A stretch of DNA of 64,000 nucleotides from Actinomadura craniellae (GTDB lineage: Bacteria; Actinomycetota; Actinomycetes; Streptosporangiales; Streptosporangiaceae), in the NCBI RefSeq assembly GCF_003289645.1, contig NZ_QLYX01000010.1, forward strand, positions 124,001 through 188,000. Reading direction: 5' to 3'. Under the pieces are notes generated by a model. It did not search any database and was not told where the DNA came from. It saw only the letters and a program-made list of their open reading frames with translations. How positions within the stretch are numbered: position 1 is the stretch's first letter; the number at the start of each line of letters is the position of its first letter. This document shows positions 51,258 through 60,066 of this stretch, one piece after another. A program made the translations under genes and the position numbers.

Positions 51258-52232
51258 TCAGGCCAGGTGCGGCCTGGCCTCCTCGGCGGCGACCTCGCCG
51301 TACGCGGTCCCGAGCCGGGCGCGGAAGCCCTTGGCGGTGAACGTGTACTCCTGCCCGCCGGCACTCTCCAGCACGTAGACCGCGAGCAGGTTGCCGATCT
51401 GGGCGGCGCGCTCCAGCGACAGGCCCCAGCCGGTGGCCGCCAGGAACCCGGACCGGAAGGCGTCACCGACACCGGTCGGGTCGACCTTCTCCGCCACCGG
51501 GGCCGCCGGGACGTGCAGGCCCGGCTCGCCCGCGCGGTCGATGCGCACCCCCTTGGCGCCGAGGGTGGTCACCCGGGTGCCGACCCGGGACAGGATCTCC
51601 TCGTCGGACCAGCCGGTCTTCTGCTCGGCCAGCGCCTTCTCGTACTCGTTGGTGAACAGGTAGGCGGCACCGTCGATCAGATGCCGGACCTCCTCGCCCT
51701 CCATCCGGGCGAGCTGCTGGGACGGGTCGGCGGCGAACGGGATGCCCCGCTCCCGGCACTCCTCGGTGTGCCGGGACATCGCCTCGGGGTCGTTGGGGCT
51801 GATCAGGACCAGGTCGAGGCCGCCGACCCGGTCGGCGATCGGCTGCAGCTCGATGGACCGGGCCTCGCTCATCGCCCCGGTGTAGAACGACGCGATCTGG
51901 TTGTGGTCGTCGTCGGTGGTGCACAGGAACCGCGCGGTGTGGTGCAGCTCCGAGACGTGCACCGACTGCGTGTCGACGCCGTGCCGGTCGAGCCAGGAGC
52001 GGTAGTCGGCGAAGTCGTCGCCCACCGAGCCGATCAGGATCGGGTTCAGTCCGAGGCGGCCCATGCCGAAGCAGATGTTGCCGGCGACGCCGCCCCGGCG
52101 GATCTCCAGCTCGTCTACCAGGAAGGACAGCGACACGCGATGCAGCTGGTCGGGGATGAGCTGGTCGGCAAACTTGCCCGGGAAGGTCATCAGGTGGTCG
52201 GTCGCGATGGAACCGGTCACGGCGATGCGCAC
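51258..52232 (-). CDS. adoK: Adenosine kinase (PfkB-family carbohydrate kinase)
   Basis: The 324-aa ribokinase-fold enzyme shows GGVAGNICFGMGRLGL near residue 47 (sugar binding) and the PfkB signature DPTGVGDAFRSGFLAA with catalytic Asp near 258. Length and position between ctaC and the ErpA gene match Rv2202c, the unusual PfkB-type adenosine kinase of mycobacteria, so I assign that substrate by synteny; ribokinase or another sugar kinase remains possible. GTG 52232 follows GAGGAG by ten bases. Confidence 0.88.
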   Translation of the reverse strand: MRIAVTGSIATDHLMTFPGKFADQLIPDQLHRVSLSFLVDELEIRRGGVAGNICFGMGRLGLNPILIGSVGDDFADYRSWLDRHGVDTQSVHVSELHHTARFLCTTDDDHNQIASFYTGAMSEARSIELQPIADRVGGLDLVLISPNDPEAMSRHTEECRERGIPFAADPSQQLARMEGEEVRHLIDGAAYLFTNEYEKALAEQKTGWSDEEILSRVGTRVTTLGAKGVRIDRAGEPGLHVPAAPVAEKVDPTGVGDAFRSGFLAATGWGLSLERAAQIGNLLAVYVLESAGGQEYTFTAKGFRARLGTAYGEVAAEEARPHLA

Positions 52233-52348
52233 GGCGTCGCACTCCTCGTCTGTGGCGTCCGGCTGTGTGCCGGCGGTCTCGCCCCGCTCGGGCGGGGGGC
52301 TCGAAAAGCCTACAGACCCTGACTCGAAGATCGAACGTGCTCAGCCGG

Positions 52349-52404
52349 GAGCACCGGGCGGGCGGCGGGACGAACGCTCGCCCCGCCGCCCGCCCGGCGT
52401 GCTC
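52349..52404. terminator. Long GC hairpin between erpA and adoK
   Basis: A 21-bp stem with a 2-base bulge (52349-52369 with 52382-52404) is centred between the two leftward genes. No T-run, but a very stable structure in the spacer. Confidence 0.65.
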
Positions 52405-52424
52405 TGCCCCTGGGGGGGGCGGGC

Positions 52425-52784
52425 TCAGTTGAAGGAGTCGCCGCAGGCGCAGGAGCCCGTCGCGTTGGGGTTGTCGATCGTGAAGCCCTGCTTCTCGATC
52501 GTGTCGACGAAGTCGATGGTGGCGCCGCCGAGGTAGGGGGCGCTCATCCGGTCGACCCGGACGTGCAGCCCGCCGAAGTCCTGGATCTGGTCGCCGTCCA
52601 TCTCGCGCTCGTCGAAGAAGAGCTGGTAGATCAGACCCGAGCAGCCGCCCGGCTGCACGGCGACCCGCAGCGCCAGGTCGTCGCGCCCCTCCTGCTCCAG
52701 CAGGGCCTTGGCCTTGGCAGCCGCGCCGTCGGTCAGAACGACCCCCGTGGTGGTCTCCTGCTTGGTCTCGCCCGAAACCGTCAT
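52425..52784 (-). CDS. erpA: Iron-sulfur cluster insertion protein ErpA (A-type carrier)
   Basis: The 119-aa protein has the HesB/IscA/SufA fold with the three cluster-binding cysteines: GGCSG (Cys48) and the terminal SCACGDSF. It delivers Fe-S clusters to apo-enzymes. It is divergent from nadA, an Fe-S enzyme, and close to a cysteine desulfurase, which makes a small sulfur and iron-sulfur neighbourhood. ATG 52784 follows GGGAG. Matches the Rv2204c position. Confidence 0.95.
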   Translation of the reverse strand: MTVSGETKQETTTGVVLTDGAAAKAKALLEQEGRDDLALRVAVQPGGCSGLIYQLFFDEREMDGDQIQDFGGLHVRVDRMSAPYLGGATIDFVDTIEKQGFTIDNPNATGSCACGDSFN

Positions 52785-52994
52785 GTGTTCAGCTCCCGGT
52801 TCAGCTCGCCGCCGTCGCGGCGACCGTCGCGTTCTCTCTGGACGGTGCGGCCCGAGGACAGTCGCTTCCTCATCCGACCCTGCCCGCCTCTTCCGTAGGA
52901 CAACGTACCTCGGGCCGGCCCCATTCCTGCCACCCGGCGTTTTCCTCCGGCACCCCCGCGGGATCGGGCCATCGCACGGGTGTGCGATTATTAG

Positions 52995-53009
52995 TCGTCA
53001 GAGCGACGA
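52995..53009. promoter_or_regulatory. Inverted repeat upstream of nadA
   Basis: TCGTC and GACGA arms with a 5-base spacer, in an AT-rich stretch about 30 bases before the nadA start. The setting suits an NAD-responsive repressor operator, but the repeat is short. Confidence 0.3.
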
Positions 53010-53037
53010 TAAGTACCGTCGCCGGAGGGAGACTCCC

Positions 53038-54201
53038 GTGACCACCACCCCAGACATCGGACAGCGCCTCCCCCTGCTCTTCCTGGGCAACGAGGCCGAC
53101 CCGGCGAGCGAGCGAGGCGTCTCCTGCCCGGGCGAGTTGCCCCCGGCCTCGGACCCGCGGCTGGTGGAACGCGCCACCGCGGCCAAGGCCGCCCTGGGTG
53201 ACCGCGTCTTCGTCCTGGGCCACCACTACCAGCGCGACGAGGTGATCCGGTTCGCCGACGTGACCGGCGACTCGTTCAAGCTCGCCCAGCAGGCGGCGGC
53301 CCGCCCGGAGGCGCCCTACATCGTCTTCTGCGGCGTTCACTTCATGGCGGAGTCGGCCGACATCCTGACCGCGGCCCACCAGCAGGTGATCCTGCCCGAC
53401 CTGGCCGCGGGCTGCTCGATGGCCGACATGGCCACCTTCGACCAGGTCGAGGAGACCTGGGAGGCGCTGGAGGACGCCGGGATCGCCGCCGACGTGGTCC
53501 CCGTCACCTACATGAACTCCTCGGCCGACATCAAGGGGTTCGTCGGCCGGCACGGCGGCACCGTCTGCACCTCCTCCAACGCCCGGCGGGCGCTGGAGTG
53601 GGCCTTCTCCCGCGGCTCGAAAGTGCTGTTCCTGCCCGACCAGCACCTGGGCCGCAACACCGCGGTCCTGGAGATGGGCCTGTCGCTGGGCGACTGCGTC
53701 GTCTACAACCCACACCGCCCCAACGGCGGGTTGACCCGGCGGGAACTGGCCGACGCGAAGATGATCCTGTGGCGCGGCCACTGCTCGGTGCACGGCCGGT
53801 TCACCAAGGAGTCGGTCGACGACGTCCGGGCGCGGGTGCCCGGGGTGAACGTGCTGGTCCACCCCGAATGCAAGCACGAGGTGGTGACCGCCGCCGACCA
53901 CATCGGGTCGACCGAGTACATCATCAAGAAACTCGACGCGGCGCCCGCGGGCTCGTCCTGGGCGGTCGGCACCGAACTGAACCTGGTGCGGCGGCTGGCC
54001 GCAGCCCACCCCGACAAGAACGTGATGTTCCTCGACAAGACGGTGTGCTACTGCTCCACGATGAACCGGATCGACCTGCCGCACCTGGTCCGGTCGCTCG
54101 AGACGCTGGCCGCCGGCGAGGTCGTCAACCGGATCCAGGTCGACGAGGAAACCGCGCACTACGCCCGCGCGGCCCTCGACCAGATGCTCGCGCTGCCCTG
54201 A
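53038..54201 (+). CDS. nadA: Quinolinate synthase
   Basis: The 387-aa [4Fe-4S] enzyme condenses iminoaspartate and dihydroxyacetone phosphate to quinolinate for NAD synthesis. Motifs are VLGHHYQRDEVI, FCGVHFMAES (cluster Cys), YMNSSADIKGF, TVCTSSNA, LPDQHLGRNT, VHPECKHEVV and KTVCYCSTMNRI. GTG 53038 follows GGAGGGAGACTCCC. nadB and nadC do not follow here, so the gene is separated from the rest of the pathway. A large palindrome starts 14 bases after the stop. Confidence 0.95.
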   Translation: MTTTPDIGQRLPLLFLGNEADPASERGVSCPGELPPASDPRLVERATAAKAALGDRVFVLGHHYQRDEVIRFADVTGDSFKLAQQAAARPEAPYIVFCGVHFMAESADILTAAHQQVILPDLAAGCSMADMATFDQVEETWEALEDAGIAADVVPVTYMNSSADIKGFVGRHGGTVCTSSNARRALEWAFSRGSKVLFLPDQHLGRNTAVLEMGLSLGDCVVYNPHRPNGGLTRRELADAKMILWRGHCSVHGRFTKESVDDVRARVPGVNVLVHPECKHEVVTAADHIGSTEYIIKKLDAAPAGSSWAVGTELNLVRRLAAAHPDKNVMFLDKTVCYCSTMNRIDLPHLVRSLETLAAGEVVNRIQVDEETAHYARAALDQMLALP

Positions 54202-54215
54202 CCCGGTGCTCCGGA

Positions 54216-54249
54216 GCCGTCCATCGAGCGGGCCCGCTCGATGGACGGC
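54216..54249. repeat. Perfect 34-bp palindrome after nadA
   Basis: 17-bp arms with no loop, centred at GGGCCC between 54232 and 54233, read identically on both strands. It lies 15 bases after the nadA stop and could act as a terminator or protein target. No T-run follows. Confidence 0.9.
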
Positions 54250-54268
54250 ACAGGCCGCCCAGCGTCGG

Positions 54269-54362
54269 CTCGGCCCTGCCGGCCGAACCTCCTCGCTCGC
54301 TACGCGGACCGCTCGTCCCGCACGGGCCGCTCCGCTCCCTCATCGACTCGGCCCTGCCGGCC
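54269..54362. repeat. Dispersed repeat element, second copy (inverted)
   Basis: CTCGGCCCTGCCGGCC occurs at 54269-54284 and 54347-54362, 78 bases apart. Between them, 54293-54341 is the reverse complement of 5863-5911 with three mismatches in 49. Confidence 0.8.
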
Positions 54363-54381
54363 ACCGACCGAGCTTCCTCGC

Positions 54382-54660
54382 TCAGTCGGGGATCAGGCCC
54401 GTGTCGCCCAGCATCGCCCGGACCTCGTCCATCGCGGAGTCGGCGGGCGGCAGGATCAGCTCGGACGGCTCCAGGCTCTCGGCCGACAGCGGTCGGCCCG
54501 CCTTGCGCACGTTGTCGAGCAGCGAGTGCAGCGCCACGCGGAACCGCGGCTCGTCGTCCGCCTCGATCGCCGACTCCAGCTCCCCGTCCAGGGTGTTCAG
54601 CGCCGACAGGTCCTCGGCGGCGACGTCGAGCTGCCCCTCCCCCATGATCCGGACGATCAC
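54382..54660 (-). CDS. pspAA: PspA-associated protein PspAA
   Basis: The 92-aa protein fits the PspAA domain: VIVRIMGEGQLDVAAEDLSALNTLDGELESAIEADDE (in pieces), then FRVALHSLLDNVR and ILPPADSAMDEVRAML, ending GLIPD. PspAA is found beside PspA in membrane-stress systems of actinobacteria and others. GTG 54660 overlaps the pspA stop (GTGA), so the pair is translated together. No PspB/C sensor is adjacent, so signalling must use other partners. Confidence 0.92.
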   Translation of the reverse strand: MIVRIMGEGQLDVAAEDLSALNTLDGELESAIEADDEPRFRVALHSLLDNVRKAGRPLSAESLEPSELILPPADSAMDEVRAMLGDTGLIPD

Positions 54661-55460
54661 TGGGCACCCCCGGGTTGCTGCGGCCACTGGGCCTGCTGCT
54701 GGGGCTGGGACTGCTGCGGCCGGGCCTGCGGAGCGCCCGGGTCGAGTTCCTTGGGCGCGGGACCCTGGCCCAGCTCGGCCTTGAGCCGCTCCAGTTCGAG
54801 ATCGACCCCGGGCCCGGCGCCCATCCGGTCGAGTTCGGCCTGAATGTCGTCGCGCGGACCGGAGAAGTCCTCCAGCGCACCCGAGGCCAGCAACTCGTCG
54901 ATGGCGCCGGCGCGCGCCTTCATGTTCTCGGTCTTCTCCTCGGCGCGCTGGATCGCCAGGCCGACGTCGCCCATCTCCTCGGAGATGCCAGTGAACGCCT
55001 CGTTGATCTTGGTCTGCGCCTCGGCCGCCGTGTAGGTGGCCTTGATGGTCTCCTTGCGGGTGCGGAAGGCATCGACCTTGGCCTGGAGCCGCTGCGAGGC
55101 CAGGGTCAGCTTCTCCTCCTCGCCCTGGAGCTGGGCGTACTGCGCGCGCAGGTCGGTCAGCTGGGAATCCAGCCCGGCCCGGCGGGTCAGCGCCTCGCGG
55201 GCCAGGTCCTCGCGGCCGACCTGCAACGCCTTCTTGCCCTGCTCGGTGAGCTTGTTCTGCTGCTGTTCGAGCTGCTGGATCTGCAACTCCAGGCGCTTGC
55301 GCGAGGTCGCGACATCGGCCACGCCCCGACGCACCTTCTGCAGCATCTCAAGCTGTCGCTGGTAGGAGTAGTCAAGGGTCTCCCGAGGATCTTCCATCCT
55401 GTCCAGGGCCCTGTTCGCCTTGGACTTGAAGATCATCGACATTCGCTTCATCACGCTCAT
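54657..55460 (-). CDS. pspA: Phage shock protein A / IM30 family
   Basis: The 267-aa protein is almost entirely helical: an amphipathic N-terminus MKRMSMIFKSKANRALDRMEDP that binds stressed membranes, then coiled coil to about residue 215, and a Gln/Pro-rich tail. It is an ESCRT-III relative that protects membrane integrity. ATG 55460 is used, although MKRMS at 55451 may be the actual start because no strong ribosome binding site fits either. Palindromes at 55513-55538 and a CRP-like site at 55806 lie upstream. Confidence 0.93.
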   Translation of the reverse strand: MSVMKRMSMIFKSKANRALDRMEDPRETLDYSYQRQLEMLQKVRRGVADVATSRKRLELQIQQLEQQQNKLTEQGKKALQVGREDLAREALTRRAGLDSQLTDLRAQYAQLQGEEEKLTLASQRLQAKVDAFRTRKETIKATYTAAEAQTKINEAFTGISEEMGDVGLAIQRAEEKTENMKARAGAIDELLASGALEDFSGPRDDIQAELDRMGAGPGVDLELERLKAELGQGPAPKELDPGAPQARPQQSQPQQQAQWPQQPGGAQ

Positions 55461-55512
55461 CGCGCGTGGCCGGTCCCTTCGTGAAGTGCTCGCTGACCAC
55501 GGATGCTCATCC

Positions 55513-55538
55513 CACCCCACCGAACCCCCAGTGGGGTG
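55513..55538. promoter_or_regulatory. Inverted repeat CACCCCAC/GTGGGGTG upstream of pspA
   Basis: Perfect 8-bp arms with a 10-base spacer, 53 bases upstream of the pspA ATG. It is placed in the expected 5' leader or promoter and may be an operator or an RNA hairpin. Confidence 0.5.
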
Positions 55539-55805
55539 TTATCACCCTACGCGTTAACGCACGAAGCAGCCACGACGTTGCATCCGGCCCGAAGGAGGAC
55601 CCGCCGCGCCGGCCCCGGCTCCGGGCGCCGGGGCCGCGAGCGCACCCACAAAAAGGGTCCACCCGGTTTCCTCCACCAGAATGCAACGGCGAGCGCCCGC
55701 CCCCTCGAAGGGCAGATATGAGACAGGAAATGATTCTGTAATCTTCACTGTCACGCATGATCGACCCACCGTTCCGCCATTCGCTCTGCGTAACGCATCC
55801 CGCAC

Positions 55806-55821
55806 CGTGACGTACATCACA
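55806..55821. promoter_or_regulatory. CRP/GlxR-like operator
   Basis: CGTGACGTACATCACA matches TGTGA-N6-TCACA at all but the first base and has the central TA of the GlxR consensus. It lies 346 bases upstream of pspA, after the PucR gene's stop. Confidence 0.5.
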
Positions 55822-55984
55822 CCGTCATCGGCCCGGCGCGAGGAGCTATGCGGCGCCTTCACCGGACACCGTTCATCTCCCATGACCATATATTCATTCC
55901 CGTCGCGCCCACCAAAAATTCCGGCCCCGCGTCAACCGGATTCGACTCTTCCCGGCTTTTCATGAGCCGCTCCGCACGGCGGAT

Positions 55985-57202
55985 TCAGTGGCCGCCCGCG
56001 GGCTCGGCGATCTCCTCCGCCAGCCGCAGCGCGTTCAGCGCCAGCGTGATCTCGACCAGATCGGCCGGGCGGGCGAGCAACCGGCCGGTGAGCTGCTCGA
56101 TTCGGCGCAGCCGGTTGAGCACGGTGTTGCGATGGCAGTACAGCCGGCGCGCCACCTCCGCCGTCGAACCGTCGAGTTCCAGCCAGCAGGCGAGCGTCTC
56201 GATCAGGGTGTCGCGGAGCCCCGGTTCGAGGCCGGCGAACGAGCCGAAGACCTCCCGGTGCAGGTGGTGGGCGATGTCCGGCTGGGAGACGACCAGCGCG
56301 CCGGGCAGCCGCCGGTCGAGCCGGGCGACCTCCGCGCCCGCCGCGGTGCATGTGCGCAGCGCCAGTTCCGCCAGCCAGCGTGCCCGGCCGACGTCGGCGA
56401 GGTCGCCGACCACCGGACTGATCCCCGCGTTCCCCTGGATCCGCCCGCCGATCGCCGCGGCCAGCTCGTCAAGGCCGGCGCCGCCCATGCTGACCAGGCC
56501 CACCGTGCCGTCGGCACGCACCCGCCAGATGAACCGCAGACCGGTACCGGCATGCGGCAGGGACGGAGCGGGCCGGACGGGCACGTCCTCCGCCAGCACG
56601 ACCACCGCGTAGCGGCCCTGCGCGGGCAGCCCCAGGACCGTCATCGCGGCGGCCGGCAGACCACCGTCGCCCCGCCCCTCCAGCAACGCGTCGAGCACGG
56701 CGTTCACCCGCTCCTCGCTGCGGCGCAGCAGGTCGTACTCGGTGCGGTGGTAGGCCTCGGTGGCCGCCGTCGACTGCTGGTCGATCGCCTCCCACGTCTG
56801 GGCGGCGTACCGCACCAGCGCCGGGACGTGCTCGGGGTCCTCCGCGCTGACGATCTCGACCACGCTCTGCCAGAACACGTAGCCGCCCACCCGGTACAGC
56901 CGCAGCAGCCAGTCGAGCGGCAGCCCCTGCTCGGCGCGCCACTGCCCCACCGCCTCGGCCCACCGCAGGTCGGCGCGCCCGTTGTCGGGGTCGAGGATCG
57001 ACTGGATCCCGCGCTCCAGGCCGGACCGGCACGCCTGCCAGAGGTCCCGGCGGAGCCTGGCCGAGCACTCCCGCTCCTCGTCGTCGAGGATCTCCGCGAC
57101 CAGCCGGTCGGTGACCTCCGGAAGGCGGGTGGAAAGCCTCCGCACCGCCCTTCTCATGACCTCTTTGTCTGCCCTGTCGTGCGCGAGTTCTCGGACCGTC
57201 AC
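55985..57202 (-). CDS. PucR/CdaR-type transcriptional regulator
   Basis: The 405-aa protein has a helical N-terminal region (RsbT/GGDEF-like, about 10-270) and a C-terminal PucR helix-turn-helix (about 340-395: LIETLACWLELDGSTAEVARRLYCHRNTVLNRLRRIEQLTG, in pieces). The CHRNTVxxRLRRIE helix is diagnostic. Members sense metabolites such as purines or sugars. GTG 57202 follows CGGAGG by five bases; frames upstream are open but lack family sequence. It is divergent from the DUF3068 gene, its possible target. Confidence 0.88.
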   Translation of the reverse strand: MTVRELAHDRADKEVMRRAVRRLSTRLPEVTDRLVAEILDDEERECSARLRRDLWQACRSGLERGIQSILDPDNGRADLRWAEAVGQWRAEQGLPLDWLLRLYRVGGYVFWQSVVEIVSAEDPEHVPALVRYAAQTWEAIDQQSTAATEAYHRTEYDLLRRSEERVNAVLDALLEGRGDGGLPAAAMTVLGLPAQGRYAVVVLAEDVPVRPAPSLPHAGTGLRFIWRVRADGTVGLVSMGGAGLDELAAAIGGRIQGNAGISPVVGDLADVGRARWLAELALRTCTAAGAEVARLDRRLPGALVVSQPDIAHHLHREVFGSFAGLEPGLRDTLIETLACWLELDGSTAEVARRLYCHRNTVLNRLRRIEQLTGRLLARPADLVEITLALNALRLAEEIAEPAGGH

Positions 57203-57428
57203 GGCGACCTCCGGGATCCTGCGGGGGGAGTAATGCTGCCACCGCGGCGGGGACCGTGACCAGACGGCCATTACAACTCCGTACCGGAACTGTGCCCTCT
57301 CCCAATCGAGGGGGCAGTCCATTACGATTGCGCCCTCAATCGTGATCGACATCTAGACCTACGTGGGCTCATCATGTTGAGGTGTGCCACCGATCACACT
57401 CGGGACGGCCGCCTTCGAGTAAGGAGAC

Positions 57429-58391
57429 ATGATGCGACGCGCCCTCGGCATAGCCCTGATCGCATTCGGCGTGTTCCTCATCAGTTTCGCCGCGCTCCTC
57501 AAGTTCTACGCGGCTCCGAAACTGGTCACGGCACCGAAGAACTACTATTCCAAGAGCACCCTCCAGGCGGAGAACGCCACCTACTTCGACGCGCGGGCCC
57601 TGCAACCGCGGACCGGGGTCACGCTCACCACCACGATCACCACCCGGGGTGACGTGCGCGCGGCCAAGGACGACATGGTGGTCTACGACACCTTCGTCGT
57701 CGTGGAGGACCTGGCCAACCAGGGCACGGTCGACTTCCGCTCCCTGCGCACCGGCATCAACCGCACCGACTTCACGATCCTGCGCTGCTGCACCCCCCAG
57801 GACAGCAGCCACCGGCCCGGCGGGCGCCTGAACTGGCCGATCGGCGGTATCGAGAAGACCACCTACAGGATCTTCGACCCGGTCACCCGGCTGGACTGGC
57901 CGGCCGTCTACTCCGGCGAGGCCGAGGTCAACGGGGTCAAGACCTACCGCTTCGTGATGCGGATCACCGACACCCCGCTGCTGCAGATGCCGGGGCTGCC
58001 GGGCGGCATGTTCGGCCTGGGCGAGGGCTCGGTGACCGCCAACCGCGTCTACCGGTCCGAGAACACCTACTACGTCGACCCCCGCAGCGGCATCATCGTC
58101 AACCAGGAGCAGAAGACCCAGACCACGCTGCGCACCCTGGACGGCCGCGGCCAGTTGGTCGTCGCCGACATGAACCTGAAGTCGGCGCCGACCACCCGGC
58201 AGGAAGCCGTCGACAGGGCGAACTCGACCGCCCGGGAGATCTCCATGGTCAAGACGGTCGGCCCGCTGCTGCTCCTCCTCGTCGGGGTCGCGGCGCTGGC
58301 GGGCGGGCTGCTGCTGGCCGCGGGCCCGCGCGGGACCCGGCGCCGCCGGATCGACGACGTGGACACGGCCAAGGCCGCGCCCGCCCGGTGA
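57429..58391 (+). CDS. DUF3068 membrane protein (PorA-family-like)
   Basis: This 320-aa protein has an N-terminal membrane helix (about 5-28), a large exported domain and a C-terminal helix (about 277-300) followed by a basic tail. Exported parts include KNYYSKSTLQAENATYF, DTFVVVEDLANQGTVDFR and YTYFD-like strands (VYRSENTYYVDPRSG). DUF3068 proteins are actinobacterial and mostly uncharacterised; some relatives are called porins. AAGGAG precedes two adjacent ATGs (57429, 57432); the second has better spacing. Confidence 0.9.
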   Translation: MMRRALGIALIAFGVFLISFAALLKFYAAPKLVTAPKNYYSKSTLQAENATYFDARALQPRTGVTLTTTITTRGDVRAAKDDMVVYDTFVVVEDLANQGTVDFRSLRTGINRTDFTILRCCTPQDSSHRPGGRLNWPIGGIEKTTYRIFDPVTRLDWPAVYSGEAEVNGVKTYRFVMRITDTPLLQMPGLPGGMFGLGEGSVTANRVYRSENTYYVDPRSGIIVNQEQKTQTTLRTLDGRGQLVVADMNLKSAPTTRQEAVDRANSTAREISMVKTVGPLLLLLVGVAALAGGLLLAAGPRGTRRRRIDDVDTAKAAPAR

Positions 58392-58450
58392 CCCCGTACC
58401 GTCCGGACCGCCCGGTCCCGTCGCGGGGCCGGGCGGCGCGGTCCGGACGG

Positions 58451-58456
58451 TACCCT
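58451..58456 (+). promoter_or_regulatory. Putative -10 box of the DUF3043 gene
   Basis: TACCCT ends seven bases before GTG 58463; no Shine-Dalgarno sequence. Confidence 0.4.
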
Positions 58457-58462
58457 GATTCC

Positions 58463-59041
58463 GTGTTCCGACGTCGCGCACAGTCCCCCGCCGAGCAGGC
58501 CGCCGAAGTCATCGTCAAGCCCGGCGGCAAGGGCCGTCCCACGCCCAAGCGCAGCGAAGCCGAGAAGCGCCGCCGCCAGCCCATCACCGCCCCCCGGGAC
58601 CGCAAGCAGGCGTACCGCCAGGTCCGCGAGCGGCAGGCCCGGGAGCGGGAGAAGCGGCGCGAGGGCATGTCCCGCGGCGACGAGAAGTACCTCCTCAAGC
58701 GCGACCAGGGCCCGGTGCGCAAGTTCGCCCGCGACTACGTCGATGCCCGGCGCACGTTCGGCTCGTACCTGATGTGGTCGATGTTCGTCATCGTGGCGGT
58801 CAGCTTCCTGCCCTTCATCTTCACCAGGCTGCTCGTGCTGTTCCTGCCGCCGGTGCTGCTGGGCAGCGTGCTCGTCGAGGGCCTGCTCATCTCCCGGCGG
58901 GTCAAGAAGCTCGCCGCCGAGCGGTTCCCGGGCGAGGACCACAAGGGCGTGGGCCTGTACGCGGCCATGCGCGCCATGCAGATCCGCCGGCTCCGCATGC
59001 CCGCCCCGCAGGTGCCCCTGGGCGGTGACAAAAGCGCCTGA
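58463..59041 (+). CDS. DUF3043 membrane protein
   Basis: The 192-aa protein has a long Lys/Arg-rich cytoplasmic start (FRRRAQSPAEQAAE..., KPGGKGRPTPKRSEAEKRRRQP), the conserved YLLKRDQGPVRKFARDYVDARRTFGSY segment (in pieces) and two membrane helices (about 106-150), then a basic C-terminus. This is the DUF3043 pattern, conserved across actinobacteria, role unknown. GTG 58463 is set by the -10 box seven bases upstream. Confidence 0.92.
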   Translation: MFRRRAQSPAEQAAEVIVKPGGKGRPTPKRSEAEKRRRQPITAPRDRKQAYRQVRERQAREREKRREGMSRGDEKYLLKRDQGPVRKFARDYVDARRTFGSYLMWSMFVIVAVSFLPFIFTRLLVLFLPPVLLGSVLVEGLLISRRVKKLAAERFPGEDHKGVGLYAAMRAMQIRRLRMPAPQVPLGGDKSA

Positions 59042-59051
59042 CCTCTACCGT

Positions 59052-59057
59052 TAGGGT
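59052..59057 (+). promoter_or_regulatory. Putative -10 box of the aldo/keto reductase gene
   Basis: TAGGGT ends eight bases before ATG 59065; no Shine-Dalgarno sequence. Confidence 0.45.
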
Positions 59058-59064
59058 CGAGATC

Positions 59065-60066
59065 ATGGAATTTCGTCACCTGGGCCGTAGCGGTCTCAAG
59101 ATCAGCGAGATCTCGTACGGCAACTGGCTCACCCACGGCTCCCAGATCGAGGCGGACGCCGCCCGCGCCTGCGTGCACGCGGCCCTCGACGAGGGCATCA
59201 CCACGTTCGACACCGCCGACGTCTACGCCGGGACACGAGCCGAGGCGGTGCTGGGCGACGCTCTGAAGGGGCAGCGCCGCGAGGGTCTGGAGATCTTCAC
59301 CAAGGTCTTCTGGCCGACCGGGCCCGGCCCCAACGACCGGGGTCTGTCGCGCAAGCACATCTTCGAGTCGATCCACGGTTCGCTGCGCCGGCTGGGCACC
59401 GACTACGTCGACCTCTACCAGGCGCACCGCTTCGACTACTCCACGCCGCTGGAGGAGACCCTGCGGGCCTTCGACGACCTGGTCCGCCAGGGCAAGGTCC
59501 TCTACATCGGGGTCTCGGAGTGGCGGGCCGAGGAGATCGCCCGGGCGCTGGAGATCGCCGAGCAGATGGGCTTCGACCGGATCGTCTCCAGCCAGCCGCA
59601 GTACTCCATGCTCTGGCGGGTGATCGAGCCCGAGGTGGTGCCCCTGTGCGAGAAGGAGGGCATCGGCCAGATCGTCTGGTCGCCGATCGCCCAGGGCGTG
59701 CTGACCGGCAAGTACCAGCCGGGGCAGCCGCCGCCGGCGGGCTCGCGCGCCACCGACGAGAAGGGCGGGGCCAACTTCGTCAAGCGCTTCCTCAACGACG
59801 ACCTGCTCACCCGGGTGCAGCAGCTCAAGCCGATCGCGGACGAGGCGGGGCTGACCATGGCCCAGCTCGCGGTGGCGTGGGTGCTGCAGAACCCCAACGT
59901 CTCGTCCGCGATCGTGGGCGCGAGCCGGCCCGAGCAGGTGCACGACAACGTCAAGGCGGCGGGGGTCAAGCTCGACGCCGAGCTGATGCGGCGCATCGAC
60001 GAGGTGCTCGGCGACTCCGTCGTCCGCGACCCGGCCGAGACGACCAGCCCGCGCAGCCGTCCCTGA
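59065..60066 (+). CDS. Aldo/keto reductase (Kv-beta-like)
   Basis: The 333-aa NADPH-dependent reductase has the AKR barrel and complete active site: Asp and Tyr in FDTADVYAGTRAE, Lys in FTKVFWPTG and His in YQAHRFDYSTP. The C-terminal IVGASRPEQVHDNV loop binds the cofactor. It belongs to the AKR6-like group of K+-channel beta subunits and YghZ. The substrate is unknown. Probably translated from a leaderless mRNA. Confidence 0.93.
   Translation: MEFRHLGRSGLKISEISYGNWLTHGSQIEADAARACVHAALDEGITTFDTADVYAGTRAEAVLGDALKGQRREGLEIFTKVFWPTGPGPNDRGLSRKHIFESIHGSLRRLGTDYVDLYQAHRFDYSTPLEETLRAFDDLVRQGKVLYIGVSEWRAEEIARALEIAEQMGFDRIVSSQPQYSMLWRVIEPEVVPLCEKEGIGQIVWSPIAQGVLTGKYQPGQPPPAGSRATDEKGGANFVKRFLNDDLLTRVQQLKPIADEAGLTMAQLAVAWVLQNPNVSSAIVGASRPEQVHDNVKAAGVKLDAELMRRIDEVLGDSVVRDPAETTSPRSRP

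Larger units (their letters stand above)
55461..55984. other. 524-bp regulatory spacer upstream of pspA
   Basis: No gene is evident. It contains an 8-bp inverted repeat (55513-55538), a low-GC section (55680-55960) and a CRP/GlxR-like site. Short plus-strand frames here lack codon bias. Confidence 0.6.

Noticed and set aside
55681-55965. 94-aa plus-strand frame in the pspA spacer
   Set aside because: No ribosome site, no codon bias, contains the CRP-like site; better explained as regulatory DNA.
57346-57366. TCTAGACC half-site like a second DasR operator
   Set aside because: Only one half matches; no palindrome, so not reported as an operator.
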